Source: JACVRW01 sp963812915 (GTDB taxonomy: Bacteria > Actinomycetota > Thermoleophilia > Solirubrobacterales > Thermoleophilaceae). Taken from it: a stretch of DNA of 64,000 nucleotides. The notes under the pieces were generated by a model. That model ran no database searches and was not told the DNA's origin. It worked only from the letters and a program-made list of their open reading frames with translations. Position numbers and translations under genes: made by a program. The stretch covers positions 248,001 to 312,000 of the forward strand of contig CAWEXB010000008.1 of assembly GCA_963812915.1 (NCBI GenBank). Reading direction: 5' to 3'. This document shows positions 43,913-52,215 of this stretch, one piece after another (position 1 is the stretch's first letter; the number at the start of each line of letters is the position of its first letter).

Positions 43913-45310
43913 CTATGAGCCCGGCGTCCAGATCTGACGGGCACCTTGTTCCTGCTCCTTCTCGGGCGTCCAGAGCTTCTCCCGCGCTGCGGCCTGCTCG
44001 GCCGGGATCGGCTTCGCGTGCTCCACGAGGAGGTCCACGGCCTTGCGCATCGCGATGTCCTCCTTGAGAGCCTCGTCGGCGCCCTGAGAGCGGGCCCGCT
44101 TGAGGGCGCGCTTCACCTGCTTGTCGGTGGCGTCGGGGCCGGCGGCCTCCCGAAGCGCCTCCGTGACCTCCTCATCGGAGACCTCGATGCCCTCGGCCTT
44201 CACGATCTCCGCGAGCACCGCCTCGCGCTTCAGGGCGAGCTCGGCGTCCGGCTCGGACTCCGTCACGAGCTCCTCTTCCGTCTTGCCCGAGAGCTCCAGG
44301 TAGCGGCGCGGGTCGACGCCCTGCGCGGCCATCCGGCGCGCCGTGCGGTGCCACATCTCGTGGGCCTTGGAGTGCACCAGCTCGTGGGGCACCTCGATCC
44401 GCGCCTGCGCGACCACGGCGTCCACCGCCGCCTCCCGGAACTCCCCCTCGATCGCCCGCTCGTCGGCCTCGCCGAGCCGCTGCTGGACCTCCGCCCGGAG
44501 CTCGTCGAGCGAGTCGTATCCGCCCGCCTCGACGGCGAAGTCGTCGTCGAGGGAGGGCAGTCGCTTCTCCTTTACCTCCTTCACCTCGACCGCGAAGGCC
44601 GCTTCCTTGCCGGCCAGCTCCTCGGCCGAGTAGTCGTCGGGAAAGGTCACCCTCACCTCGCGTTCATCTCCAGACCGTGCGCCCTCCAGCTGCTCCTCGA
44701 AGCCGGGGACAAGCCGCTCGGAACCGAGCTCCACGACCTGGCCGCGGCCGTCGCCGCCTTGGAAGGCCTCGCTGTCGACCGTACCGCTGAAGTCGATGAC
44801 GACGAAATCGCCGCTCGCGGCCGGGCGGTCAACGGTCTCGAGGGAGGCGAGCGCCTCACGCAGCCGCTCCAGCTCAGTTTGCACCTGGTCGGGGTCGACC
44901 TTCGGCTCGCGCCGTCCGACCTCCACGCCCTTGTAGTCGCCGAGCCGCGCGGGCGGCACGATGCCGACCTCGATGGTGAAGGCGAGCGGCGAGCCCTTCT
45001 CGGGCAGATCGCTCAGGTCGACCTTCGGGTCGCCGACCGTGTTAATGCCCGCGTCCGTAACGGCCTCCTCGTACCAGGCGGGAAGCCCACGCCGAACCGC
45101 CTCGTCGAGCACGGCCTCGCGGCCGACCTGCTGAATCACGACCTGCGCCGGAACCTTGCCCGAGCGGAAGCCGGGCACGCGCATCTCGCGGCCGATTTCG
45201 GAGGCCGCGCTCTGCATCTCGCGCTCGAGCGCATCGCTCGGGACCTCCACGTCCAAGCGTACGCGCGAGTCACCGAGCTCGGTGGTCTTCGTGTTGACGG
45301 CTGCTGGCAT
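43913..45310 (-). CDS. tig: Trigger factor chaperone
   Basis: 465 aa ribosome-associated chaperone. N-terminal ribosome-binding domain with the MRVPGFRSGKVPAQVVIQQVG signature (GFRxGKxP), FKBP-type PPIase (GDFVVIDFSGTVDSEAF, LVPGFEEQLEGARSGDEREVRVTFP) and helical C-terminal arms. Tail QGARQIWTPGS. Standard tig-clpP-clpX cluster. Confidence 0.96.
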   Translation of the reverse strand: MPAAVNTKTTELGDSRVRLDVEVPSDALEREMQSAASEIGREMRVPGFRSGKVPAQVVIQQVGREAVLDEAVRRGLPAWYEEAVTDAGINTVGDPKVDLSDLPEKGSPLAFTIEVGIVPPARLGDYKGVEVGRREPKVDPDQVQTELERLREALASLETVDRPAASGDFVVIDFSGTVDSEAFQGGDGRGQVVELGSERLVPGFEEQLEGARSGDEREVRVTFPDDYSAEELAGKEAAFAVEVKEVKEKRLPSLDDDFAVEAGGYDSLDELRAEVQQRLGEADERAIEGEFREAAVDAVVAQARIEVPHELVHSKAHEMWHRTARRMAAQGVDPRRYLELSGKTEEELVTESEPDAELALKREAVLAEIVKAEGIEVSDEEVTEALREAAGPDATDKQVKRALKRARSQGADEALKEDIAMRKAVDLLVEHAKPIPAEQAAAREKLWTPEKEQEQGARQIWTPGS

Positions 45311-45338
45311 CTACTCGCTGACGATACCGTCACGCTTC

Positions 45339-45485
45339 GTGCAGCCCATTCGCCGCTCCCCGGCCGAGCGCCTCGCCGCCTGGGTGTTGACCGGGCCGCT
45401 CGGCCATCTCTGGAGCGCGCTCGCGGACGTGATCGTGCTGCTGGCTCGCTGCGGGCGGGCCCGCGTCCGAGGCCGCGTTCGCTAG
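45339..45485 (+). CDS. Possible small helical protein
   Basis: 48 aa from GTG 45339: RRSPAERLAAWVLTGPLGHLWSALADVIVLLARCGRARVRGR in outline, an amphipathic/hydrophobic helix with basic ends. The amino-acid pattern (LTGPLGHL followed by a membrane-like helix) looks protein-like rather than random. No clear SD, and divergent from tig by 28 bp. Uncertain. Confidence 0.4.
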   Translation: MQPIRRSPAERLAAWVLTGPLGHLWSALADVIVLLARCGRARVRGRVR

Positions 45486-45511
45486 CTCGATCGGCGCTAC
45501 GCTCCGGGGAC

Positions 45512-46006
45512 GTGGAGCTCCGGAGCGGCGAGCGCGAGCTGTACCAGGGACGACCGTCCTGGCGGGCGCTCATGGCCTTCTACGTGGGCGGCCTCGTGCT
45601 CGCGGCGCTCGTCCTGGTCGTCGTTGGGTTGTTGGCGGACTCGTGGCCGCTTGCGGTCATCGTGGCCGCCGTCATCGCGGGGCTGACCCTCGTCGTCGGC
45701 TACCTGCGCCGAGTCTCGACCAAGTACCTGATCACCACCCAGCGGCTGCGCATCAGCCGCGGATTGGTGCGTCGGAGCGTGCAGGAGACGCGCCTCGACC
45801 GCGTCCAGAACGTGAACTACAACCAGAGCATGCTCGACCGCCTCTTCCGGGTCGGAAACGTCGACTTCGACACCGCCGGGACCGACGACTCGGAGTTCCG
45901 GTTCGAGTGGGTGAACGGGCCGGAGACGGTGGTCAGAGCCGTCGACGAGGCCATCCACCAGGCGGGGGCGAGTCGATCCCCCGCGCCCGGGGCGCGACCA
46001 ACCTGA
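45512..46006 (+). CDS. Bacterial PH-domain membrane protein (DUF304/bPH_2)
   Basis: 164 aa. Two TM helices (MAFYVGGLVLAALVLVVVGLLA; LAVIVAAVIAGLTLVVGYL) precede a bPH_2 domain with the signature STKYLITTQRLRISRGLVRRSVQETRLDRVQNVNYNQSMLDRLFRVGNVDFDTAG. GTG at 45512 gives the typical ELRSGERELYQGRPSWRAL start. Family proteins often act in pairs at the membrane, but their role is unknown. Confidence 0.87.
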   Translation: MELRSGERELYQGRPSWRALMAFYVGGLVLAALVLVVVGLLADSWPLAVIVAAVIAGLTLVVGYLRRVSTKYLITTQRLRISRGLVRRSVQETRLDRVQNVNYNQSMLDRLFRVGNVDFDTAGTDDSEFRFEWVNGPETVVRAVDEAIHQAGASRSPAPGARPT

Positions 46007-46009
46007 GCT

Positions 46010-46363
46010 TCAGGGCTGCACGATGATGACGACCAGCGTTCCGAGCGCCAGGGCCATCGCCACGAGCGTCAGGGCGAGCACGCCGCGTTCGCCCACGCCC
46101 ACGTAGTCGTCGCGCGCCAGCGCCCGGTCCACCTGCCTCCGCCGCACGGCCGCCGCAACAAAGACGCCCGCTGCCAGCAGCGCGTAGCCGGCGCCCAGCA
46201 CGATGTACGGCGTTCGGCTCCCCGCCACGAGCTCCGGCACCACGCCCCCGACGGCGACCGAGGCCGTCGCCGCCGTGATCCCCGAGCGCCACCAGGCGAG
46301 CCAGGTGCGCTCGGCGGCGAGGTGCGTGCGGCGGGTTACGTCGCGGTCCTCGGATTCGCCCAC
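46010..46363 (-). CDS. DUF202 (YidH-like) membrane protein
   Basis: 117 aa, three TM helices. The DUF202 signature RTHLAAERTWLAWWRSGITAATASVAVG is at the N-terminus, followed by IVLGAGYALLAAGVFVAAAV and LALTLVAMALALGTLVVIIV. Function unknown. Convergent with the PH-domain gene, 3 bp between stops. Confidence 0.88.
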   Translation of the reverse strand: MGESEDRDVTRRTHLAAERTWLAWWRSGITAATASVAVGGVVPELVAGSRTPYIVLGAGYALLAAGVFVAAAVRRRQVDRALARDDYVGVGERGVLALTLVAMALALGTLVVIIVQP

Positions 46364-46463
46364 GGATCAATCTTCGTCCGCGGCGCCTCGAAACCTCGCC
46401 CAGACCGCCCCGCGCGCGTAGGCTTCCGCCCCATCGTTCGACCGGCTAGCCCCCACCACTGAC

Positions 46464-47153
46464 GTGGCCGCCGCACTGGGCTGGGGAGCGCTCGCGGCTT
46501 CGTCGCTCGTCATCGGCGCGCTGCTGTCCCTCGCCCGCGATTGGCCCGAACGGGTGGTCGGACTGGTGCTCGCCTTTGGCGCCGGGGCGCTGATCAGCGC
46601 CGTCAGTTTCGAGCTCGCCGAAGAGGGCGTCGCGATCGGCGGGGCCGGACCGGTGGGGATCGGCTTCGCGCTCGGCGCCGTGACGTACTTCGTACTCGAC
46701 GGCCTAGTGGAACGCCGTGGCAGCGATCCCGCCTCGGCGCTCGCGCTCGGCGCCTTTCTCGACGGGATCCCCGAGCAGCTCGTGCTCGGACTGGGTGTCG
46801 CCGCCGGCGACGAGGTCAGCGTCGGGCTGCTGGGAGCGATCTTCGTGTCGAACCTGCCGGAGGCGATCGGCTCCGCGAGCGAGATGCGGGCCCAGGGTCG
46901 CCGCAAGGAGACGATCCTTCGCCTATGGATCGCGGTGGCCGTGGTGTGCACGCTCGCGACGGTCGCGGGCTTCGCGATCGCCGATTCCCTCTCCGGCGAG
47001 CTGGAGGGCGGCTTCAACGGATTCGCCGCGGGCGCCCTGCTGGTGATGCTTGCCGACTCGATGATTCCCGAGGCGCGCAAGGCCGGCCGCGTCACGGGGC
47101 TCGCCACGGCGTTCGGCTTCGCCGTCGCCGCCGCGTTGTCGTCGCTCCCGTGA
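46464..47153 (+). CDS. ZIP-family divalent metal transporter-like protein
   Basis: 229 aa, about eight helices. ZIP features: SFELAEEG in an early helix, LDGIPEQLVLGLGVAAG and VSNLPEAIGSASEMR in the core metal-site helices (acidic/Asn-Pro instead of the His-rich HNxxD/E set), and LADSMIPEARKAG. The unusual binding residues suggest a substrate other than zinc or a ZIP-like non-transporter. Start GTG 46464. Confidence 0.8.
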   Translation: MAAALGWGALAASSLVIGALLSLARDWPERVVGLVLAFGAGALISAVSFELAEEGVAIGGAGPVGIGFALGAVTYFVLDGLVERRGSDPASALALGAFLDGIPEQLVLGLGVAAGDEVSVGLLGAIFVSNLPEAIGSASEMRAQGRRKETILRLWIAVAVVCTLATVAGFAIADSLSGELEGGFNGFAAGALLVMLADSMIPEARKAGRVTGLATAFGFAVAAALSSLP

Positions 47154-47209
47154 CGTCGCCGAGCTTCGTGGCCTCACGCGGCCCGCGAATCACATCCCCT
47201 GCAGGTCGG

Positions 47210-48347
47210 TCACGGCGGGGTCGCGTCCTCACGTGGCGTCGTGGTCGGCTTCGGGGCGGCGTCTTCCTCCGGAAACTCGGCGAGCGTGCGCGCCCTGAGC
47301 CATTCCAGCCAAAGGAAGGCGCCGACGGTGAAGATCAGGATCGGGACTATCCGGTGCGTCCAGGGCACCGGCCCCCAGACCACCAGCAGCAGGATCGCCA
47401 CGCCGAGACCCGTGCGCAGGAGCGCCGGGTGCTCGCGGAAGGCCGGTGCGGCAAAACGACGAACCGCGAGCGCCCGGCGACCCGGGCCCGCGAGCCAGGC
47501 GCCGGAAAGGACGAAGGCGCCGAGCAGGAGGGAGCCGAGGGCGACATCGACCATCAGGGAGGTGGCGATGTCCCAGACATCGTCGGCAATGGAATGCGCA
47601 TTCGGCGCGTCGGCCAGCGCCTCGACCACTGCCGCGCCTGCCAGCCGGCGAATGGCGAACACGGCGATCGCGGCGACAATCAGGCAACCGCCTACCGCGA
47701 GGATCGTGCGGCGCCGGTCGGCGGCCAGGAAGATCGCCGCCGCGAATGCGACGACCGCGAGGCCGAGCAGCACCCAGACCAGCGTCTCGAACAGGTCGAG
47801 TCCCGACTGGGCCGTTTCCAGCTGGTCGGGACGGGCGATCTCGATCGTCCTCACCTCGGGTGGCAGCCGGTCGACGGCGTCGGCCGGCAGGCCGGTGCCC
47901 TGGGCCATCTCGCGCAGCAGCGATTCGAGGTCGAGCGTGAGCGAGCGGTCCGTCTTCGCCCTCGACGATCGCGAGCAGGGTGGCGTGCGCAGCCTCGTTC
48001 GCCCGGCGCCACGCGTTGAGCGCCGCCTCGGTCCCGAGCACCCGAGGGGCATTGCGCCGCGCCACCTCCTTGAGCGCCGCGGAGGCCGGCGCCGCGAGGC
48101 GGTCGAGCTCCGGGGGCAGCCTCTGCTCGAGGCCCTCTTGCACCGAGGCGCTGTCGTACAGACTGTCGACGAGCGCGACGCCGAGAGCGGTACGGATCTC
48201 CTCGTCCTCGAGCAGCTCGGCGCTCGTATCCACCCACTCGTCGGTGTCGAGGGCCTGCCGCTCGGCCCAGAGGCCCAATCCGAAGCCCGTCCAGAAGAGC
48301 GTGCCGAGAACCAACAGGACCCCGACGGCGATGCGTCTGGCGCGCAT
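47210..48347 (-). CDS. Polytopic membrane protein of unknown function (frame broken)
   Basis: About 379 codons if repaired. N-terminal TM (IAVGVLLVLGTLFWTGFGLGLWAERQAL) and a helical extracellular domain (DTDEWVDTSAELLEDEEIRTALGVALVDSLYD) are in one frame; SLTLDLESLLREMAQGTGLPADAVDRLPPEV and four C-terminal TM helices (VWVLLGLAVVAFAAAIFLA etc.) are in another. The change is near 47949-47955, where one surplus base explains it. This type of protein (leading TM, DTDxWVDTxxxLLxDxxVRxAL domain) is common in actinobacteria but unnamed. Two bases separate it from the lapA-like stop. Confidence 0.72.
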
Positions 48348-48349
48348 GG

Positions 48350-48592
48350 TCAGCCCGACGATCCCCGGCGGCCGACGAGGAAGCCCAGCCCCGCCCCCAC
48401 CAGCACCGAGATCGCGATGACGATGATGAGCGGTGTATCCCAGGTGCCGATGATCCAGTTGACCCCGACCTCGTCGAGGTTCAGCACCGCGAAAACGCCC
48501 CCCAACCCGCCGAGCACGAGGACGGCGACGAGCCGTGCGCGCTCTCGGCGAGTCCGTTCGGGGGTACCGCGGGGCGTCTTCGAAACTTCCAT
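48350..48592 (-). CDS. LapA-domain (DUF1049) membrane protein
   Basis: 80 aa with two TM helices (RARLVAVLVLGGLGGVFAVLNLDEVGVNWIIGTWDTPLIIVIAISVLVGAGLGFLVGRR in outline). The N-x-x-x-V-x-V-x-x-I/L-x-x-x-x-x-P pattern between helices is the LapA signature, linked to envelope and LPS assembly in other phyla. ATG 48592 with SD GGGAAGGG. Co-transcribed with the following membrane protein gene. Confidence 0.82.
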   Translation of the reverse strand: MEVSKTPRGTPERTRRERARLVAVLVLGGLGGVFAVLNLDEVGVNWIIGTWDTPLIIVIAISVLVGAGLGFLVGRRGSSG

Positions 48593-48688
48593 CCCATCCC
48601 TTCCCTCGAGTCCGCCCGGAATTGTCCCATCCGACGTGGACGTCGCTGAGCGCGCAACGCCGATTGCACCTGGCTCTCCCGCCGAGGC

Positions 48689-48904
48689 GTGAGGTCGGCC
48701 TACGTCAGACGGATCGCTATCGCCATACTCATCTGGGTGCTGGCGAGCGTCGGCTTCCGCCTGTTCGCGGACCTCTGGCCCGGCTACGACACGAACTACG
48801 GCGTGTTCGCAACCCTGATCGTCGCGGTGATCTGGCTCTGGCTCACCAACGTGTCCGTGCTGTTCGGCGGCGCCTTCGCGGTCGAGTGGGAGCGAAGCAT
48901 GTAG
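48689..48904 (+). pseudogene. C-terminal remnant of a YihY/BrkB-family membrane protein
   Basis: 71 aa: AIAILIWVLASVGFRLFADLWPGYDTNYGVFATLIVAVIWLWLTNVSVLFGGAFAVEWER in outline. This matches only the last two helices of YihY (UPF0761) proteins (YNxxYGxxxAxIxxxxWxW(L/I)xxxxxLxGAExNAExER), which are normally near 280 aa. The key GAELNAE is degraded (GGAFAVE). GTG 48689 start is probably not meaningful. A decayed gene or a very short derivative. Confidence 0.65.
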
Positions 48905-48947
48905 GTTGCCTCCGGCAGGACACGTCAACCGGATAGGAGGACTCGCA

Positions 48948-49448
48948 GTGGCAAATTTGGTGGCAATCGCCTACGACGACCTCGATCAGGCGAAACGGGT
49001 GATGGAGAGGATCGGCGAGCTCCGGAAGGAGCACCTGATCGAGCTCGAGGACGCCGTGATCGTGGAACACCAGCCGGGCGGGAAGATGAAGCTGCACCAG
49101 CCGTCCATGGCCGGCATGGGCGCCGCAGGCGGCGCGCTCTGGGGCGGCCTGATCGGACTGATCTTCCTGATGCCCCTGTTCGGCATGGCGATCGGCGCGG
49201 CGACCGGCGCCGCGACGGGCGCCCTCAGCGACTACGGGATCGACGACAACTTCATGAAGGAGCTGGGCCAGAAGCTGCCCGAGGGCGGCGCGGCCACGTT
49301 CGTGCTGGTGAAGGAGGCCACCGCGGACAAGGTCGTCCCCGAGGTCGCGAAGTTCGGCGGCCACGTGATCCAGAGCTCGCTCTCCAACGAGCAGGAGGCC
49401 GCGCTCCAGGAGGCGCTCGACAAGCGCGGCGCGGCTGCGTCGGCGTAG
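48948..49448 (+). CDS. DUF1269-family protein
   Basis: 166 aa. Starts VANLVAIAYDDLDQAKRVMERIGEL (ferredoxin-like strand-helix), has a Gly/Ala-rich central membrane-like hairpin (GAAGGALWGGLIGLIFLMPLFGMAIGAATGAATGAL) and a second alpha/beta half (FMKELGQKLPEGGAATFVLVKEATADKVVPEVAKFGG). Typical DUF1269 layout; role unknown, perhaps membrane-associated stress. Excellent SD TAGGAGG before GTG 48948. Confidence 0.87.
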   Translation: MANLVAIAYDDLDQAKRVMERIGELRKEHLIELEDAVIVEHQPGGKMKLHQPSMAGMGAAGGALWGGLIGLIFLMPLFGMAIGAATGAATGALSDYGIDDNFMKELGQKLPEGGAATFVLVKEATADKVVPEVAKFGGHVIQSSLSNEQEAALQEALDKRGAAASA

Positions 49449-49486
49449 ACCCGCCGGATCGCATCACCTGGGTAGGCCACGCCACC

Positions 49487-50194
49487 GTGCTCCTCGAGCT
49501 CGGTGGCGTTCGCCTGCTCACGGACCCGGTGCTGAGACGGAGCGTCGTCCAGTTGCGCCGTCACGGGCCGCCTCCGGAGCCGCCCGAGCGATTGGACGCG
49601 GTGCTCCTCTCTCACCTCCACTACGACCACGCTCACCTTCCGTCGCTCCGCCTCCTGGAGCGGCAGGTGCGCGTGCTGGCGCCGCGGGGCGCCGGGGCGT
49701 GGCTGATACGGGCGGGGTTTCCGAACGCCGAGGAGCTCGCGCCCGGTGAGGCGGCCGAGGTAGACGGCGTCGAGGTGACCGCGGTACCGGCGCTGCACGA
49801 CGACCGGCGCCGCCCGGTCCGAGGGGTCCGAGCAAAGCCGATCGGCTTCGTGGTCGGCGGCGACCGGCGGATCTACTTCGCGGGCGACACCGACCTGTTC
49901 GACGAGATGGAACAGCTCGCTCCGCTCGACCTCGCCCTGCTGCCGGTGGCCGGCTGGGGACCCAAGCTCGGCCCGGGCCACCTCGATCCCGCGCGCGCCG
50001 CCCGCGCCGTGGCGATGATGCGTCCGCGCGCCGCCGTCCCGATCCACTGGGGAACGCTTAGTCCGCGCTGGACGAGGCCGGGCGCCTGGTTCACCGACCC
50101 ACCCCACGTCTTCGCCGCTCAGGTGGCCGAGCTCGCGCCCGACGTGGAGGTGCGGGTGCTCTCACCCGGGGAGTCCGTCGAGCTGTCCGCGTAA
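49487..50194 (+). CDS. Metallo-beta-lactamase-fold hydrolase (UlaG/YtnP-like)
   Basis: 235 aa. Zinc ligands in LLSHLHYDHAHLPSLRLL, VPALHDDRR, IYFAGDTDLFDEM and AVPIHWGTLS. Upstream in-frame codons encode the conserved first strand RITWVGHATVLLELGG (from about 49460), so the protein probably begins a few residues before GTG 49487 through a non-standard start. Typical of ascorbate-lactonase-like or general detox hydrolases. Its 3' end overlaps the opposite-strand phosphodiesterase gene by 76 bases. Confidence 0.85.
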   Translation: MLLELGGVRLLTDPVLRRSVVQLRRHGPPPEPPERLDAVLLSHLHYDHAHLPSLRLLERQVRVLAPRGAGAWLIRAGFPNAEELAPGEAAEVDGVEVTAVPALHDDRRRPVRGVRAKPIGFVVGGDRRIYFAGDTDLFDEMEQLAPLDLALLPVAGWGPKLGPGHLDPARAARAVAMMRPRAAVPIHWGTLSPRWTRPGAWFTDPPHVFAAQVAELAPDVEVRVLSPGESVELSA

Positions 50195-52215
50195 GCGCTC
50201 TGACCGAGCCCGGCGAGCCAGCCGCGGAACACGCGGTGCACGCGCTCGGGGCCCACCACCTCCTCGTCCGGCCAGGGAAGGTCGGACGGGAAGAGCACGA
50301 ACGGGAAGCACTGCGTCGCCCCCAGGCCGCCGTGCGACCCCACGAGCTCCTCGAACGCCGCCACCTCACCCGTCTCCTCCCAATAGCTGCTGTTCACGAG
50401 CACGTCCGGGCAGTGGTGGAAGCCGTCGGTGCGGCGCAGGTGGTGGGGGGCGTTCTCGCCGAACGGAGCGAGGGGATCCTCGCCCTCCACCCGGCCCTCG
50501 TCGAGGTAGTTGACGCCGCGGGCGCCGATCGCGAGCGCCCCGTGACGCTCCGAGCGCACGAGCACGAAGCCGATGCCGGGATGCTCGCGCAGCGCCGGCA
50601 GCAGACGCGGGTGCAAGGCCTCGAGCCGCTCGAGCGTCACGCGGCCGGGCTGGCGCGGGAAGCTGATCAGGCCGAGGCAGCCGGACGCCATCACCGACAG
50701 CTCCGGGACGTCCTGGCCGTGCCCCTCCTCGATCTGACGCCTCGCATCGTCGTCGAGCGCGACGGCGCCGTCGGCCAGCTGCTTGCGGGTGGCGCGACGG
50801 ACGGCGCGCCCCGCAGCGGTATCGTCTCGCGCGACCTCGGTCAGCCCGGCGCTCAGGTACGCGCTGGCCTCGGCCTCGCCGCCGGCCGCAGACTGGACCT
50901 CCTCCACCTCGCAGGCCGAGCGCACCAGATCCTCGAAGCTGGTCCCGTAGCGCTGCAGGAAAGTAGCTCCCTGGGCCTGCCCGTGGTCGGCGAGCACGAC
51001 CAGCCGGTACGGGCGCGGAGCGTCGGCCACTGCGGCTTCGACACGGGAGAGCTGGCGATCGACGTGTCGCAGCACTGCGAGCGTGTCGGGCCGCTCGATG
51101 CCGGAGTGGTGGGCGACCTCGTCGTAGGCGAGGAAGGTCGTGTAGACGACGGGGCGGCCGGCGAGTATGTCGCCGACCACCGCCGCGACCTGCAGGTCCA
51201 GCTGCACGACGGTCGCCCAGGCGCGCACGAAGGCGTACTCGATCGACCGGTGGATCCGGGGCTGCACGTCGCGGCGGCGCTGCTGGATCGCGGCCCAGCG
51301 CTCGCGGACGACCTCCGTGAGCGCGAGCAGGAAGGTCCGCGCGACGGCATAGGGGTCGGCGAAATACGCGGAGTAGTCGCGCCCGATGGGCCGCCGGCGG
51401 TTCAGCACCGTGCTCATCGTGAGCATCGAATGAACGGCGTCGCCGGAGAGTATGTTGGCCCGGCTCGCGCCGTCGGCGTGCAGGAGCCCGCGCCCGTTCG
51501 AGCGGCGGCGCTCGAGCTCCTCCGCGTCGCGTGGATGGTTCGTCACGATCGCGGCGCCGCGGTCCTTCTCCCACCAGCGGAAGGCCGGCATGTCGTGGTT
51601 GTCGCCGTGCAGCAGGCCCGCCTGGCACGCGCCCGTCTGCGACGACCAGTCGGTCTCCCAGCGCACCAGCCGGTAGTGGCCCTCGCGGATCCAGCGGGAC
51701 ATCGTTGGCGCGTTGCCGTCCCGCAGCGCGCGCTGGAGCACGTCGTGGGCCAGGCCGTCGATCTCGAGGAAGACGACACCGGGCACGTCCGTCTCGGTGC
51801 GGTCGCCCCGGCGCCGCAACTGGCGGGCGACGACGTGGCGATACCACGACTCGTCCTCGTCGATCGCGAGAACCGCCGAGATCACGGTCGTGACGGCAGT
51901 AAGTCCCACCGTGACGAGCACGCCGTCCCACACCCCGTCGATCTCGGCGCGCGGGAGCAGTGCGCCGGCGAGCGCTACGAGCGCGCCGTTCAGCGCCAGG
52001 CCGGCGAGCCCCAGGGTCAGCACGCTGAGCGGGAGAGCGAAGCGGGCGAGGACCGGCCAGAGGAGCGCGTTCAGCACGCCGACCACCGCCGCCATCGTGA
52101 GTGCGGCCCCCGGTCCGTCGAGCGTGAAGCCCGGGATCACCTCGGACAGAAGGAGCAACGCGCCGGCGTCGATCAGCAGCACGATGGCCGAACGCAGGAC
52201 CACTGAGATGCGCAC
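50119..52215 (-). CDS. Membrane-bound alkaline-phosphatase-superfamily protein with holin-like N-terminus
   Basis: 698 aa. The N-terminal ~125 residues have four TM helices of the Phage_holin_4_2 type (IVLLIDAGALLLLSEVIPGFTLDGPGAALTMAAVVGVLNALLWPVL). The rest is a phosphodiesterase/nucleotide pyrophosphatase fold: VVFLEIDGLAHDVLQRAL with the metal-binding Asp, NAPTMSRWIREGHYRL, HGDNHDMPAFRWWEKD, TTFLAYDEVAHHSG, VVLADHGQAQG. GTG start overlaps the stop of the upstream peptidase/amidase (TAGTG). Cytoplasmic or external side of the enzyme domain cannot be decided. Confidence 0.85.
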   Translation of the reverse strand: MRISVVLRSAIVLLIDAGALLLLSEVIPGFTLDGPGAALTMAAVVGVLNALLWPVLARFALPLSVLTLGLAGLALNGALVALAGALLPRAEIDGVWDGVLVTVGLTAVTTVISAVLAIDEDESWYRHVVARQLRRRGDRTETDVPGVVFLEIDGLAHDVLQRALRDGNAPTMSRWIREGHYRLVRWETDWSSQTGACQAGLLHGDNHDMPAFRWWEKDRGAAIVTNHPRDAEELERRRSNGRGLLHADGASRANILSGDAVHSMLTMSTVLNRRRPIGRDYSAYFADPYAVARTFLLALTEVVRERWAAIQQRRRDVQPRIHRSIEYAFVRAWATVVQLDLQVAAVVGDILAGRPVVYTTFLAYDEVAHHSGIERPDTLAVLRHVDRQLSRVEAAVADAPRPYRLVVLADHGQAQGATFLQRYGTSFEDLVRSACEVEEVQSAAGGEAEASAYLSAGLTEVARDDTAAGRAVRRATRKQLADGAVALDDDARRQIEEGHGQDVPELSVMASGCLGLISFPRQPGRVTLERLEALHPRLLPALREHPGIGFVLVRSERHGALAIGARGVNYLDEGRVEGEDPLAPFGENAPHHLRRTDGFHHCPDVLVNSSYWEETGEVAAFEELVGSHGGLGATQCFPFVLFPSDLPWPDEEVVGPERVHRVFRGWLAGLGQSAYADSSTDSPGESTRTSTSGASSAT

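Noticed and set aside
50119..52215. Prophage suggested by the holin-like domain
   Set aside because: The domain is fused to a phosphodiesterase and is common in actinobacterial membrane proteins; no capsid, terminase, integrase or lysis genes are near.
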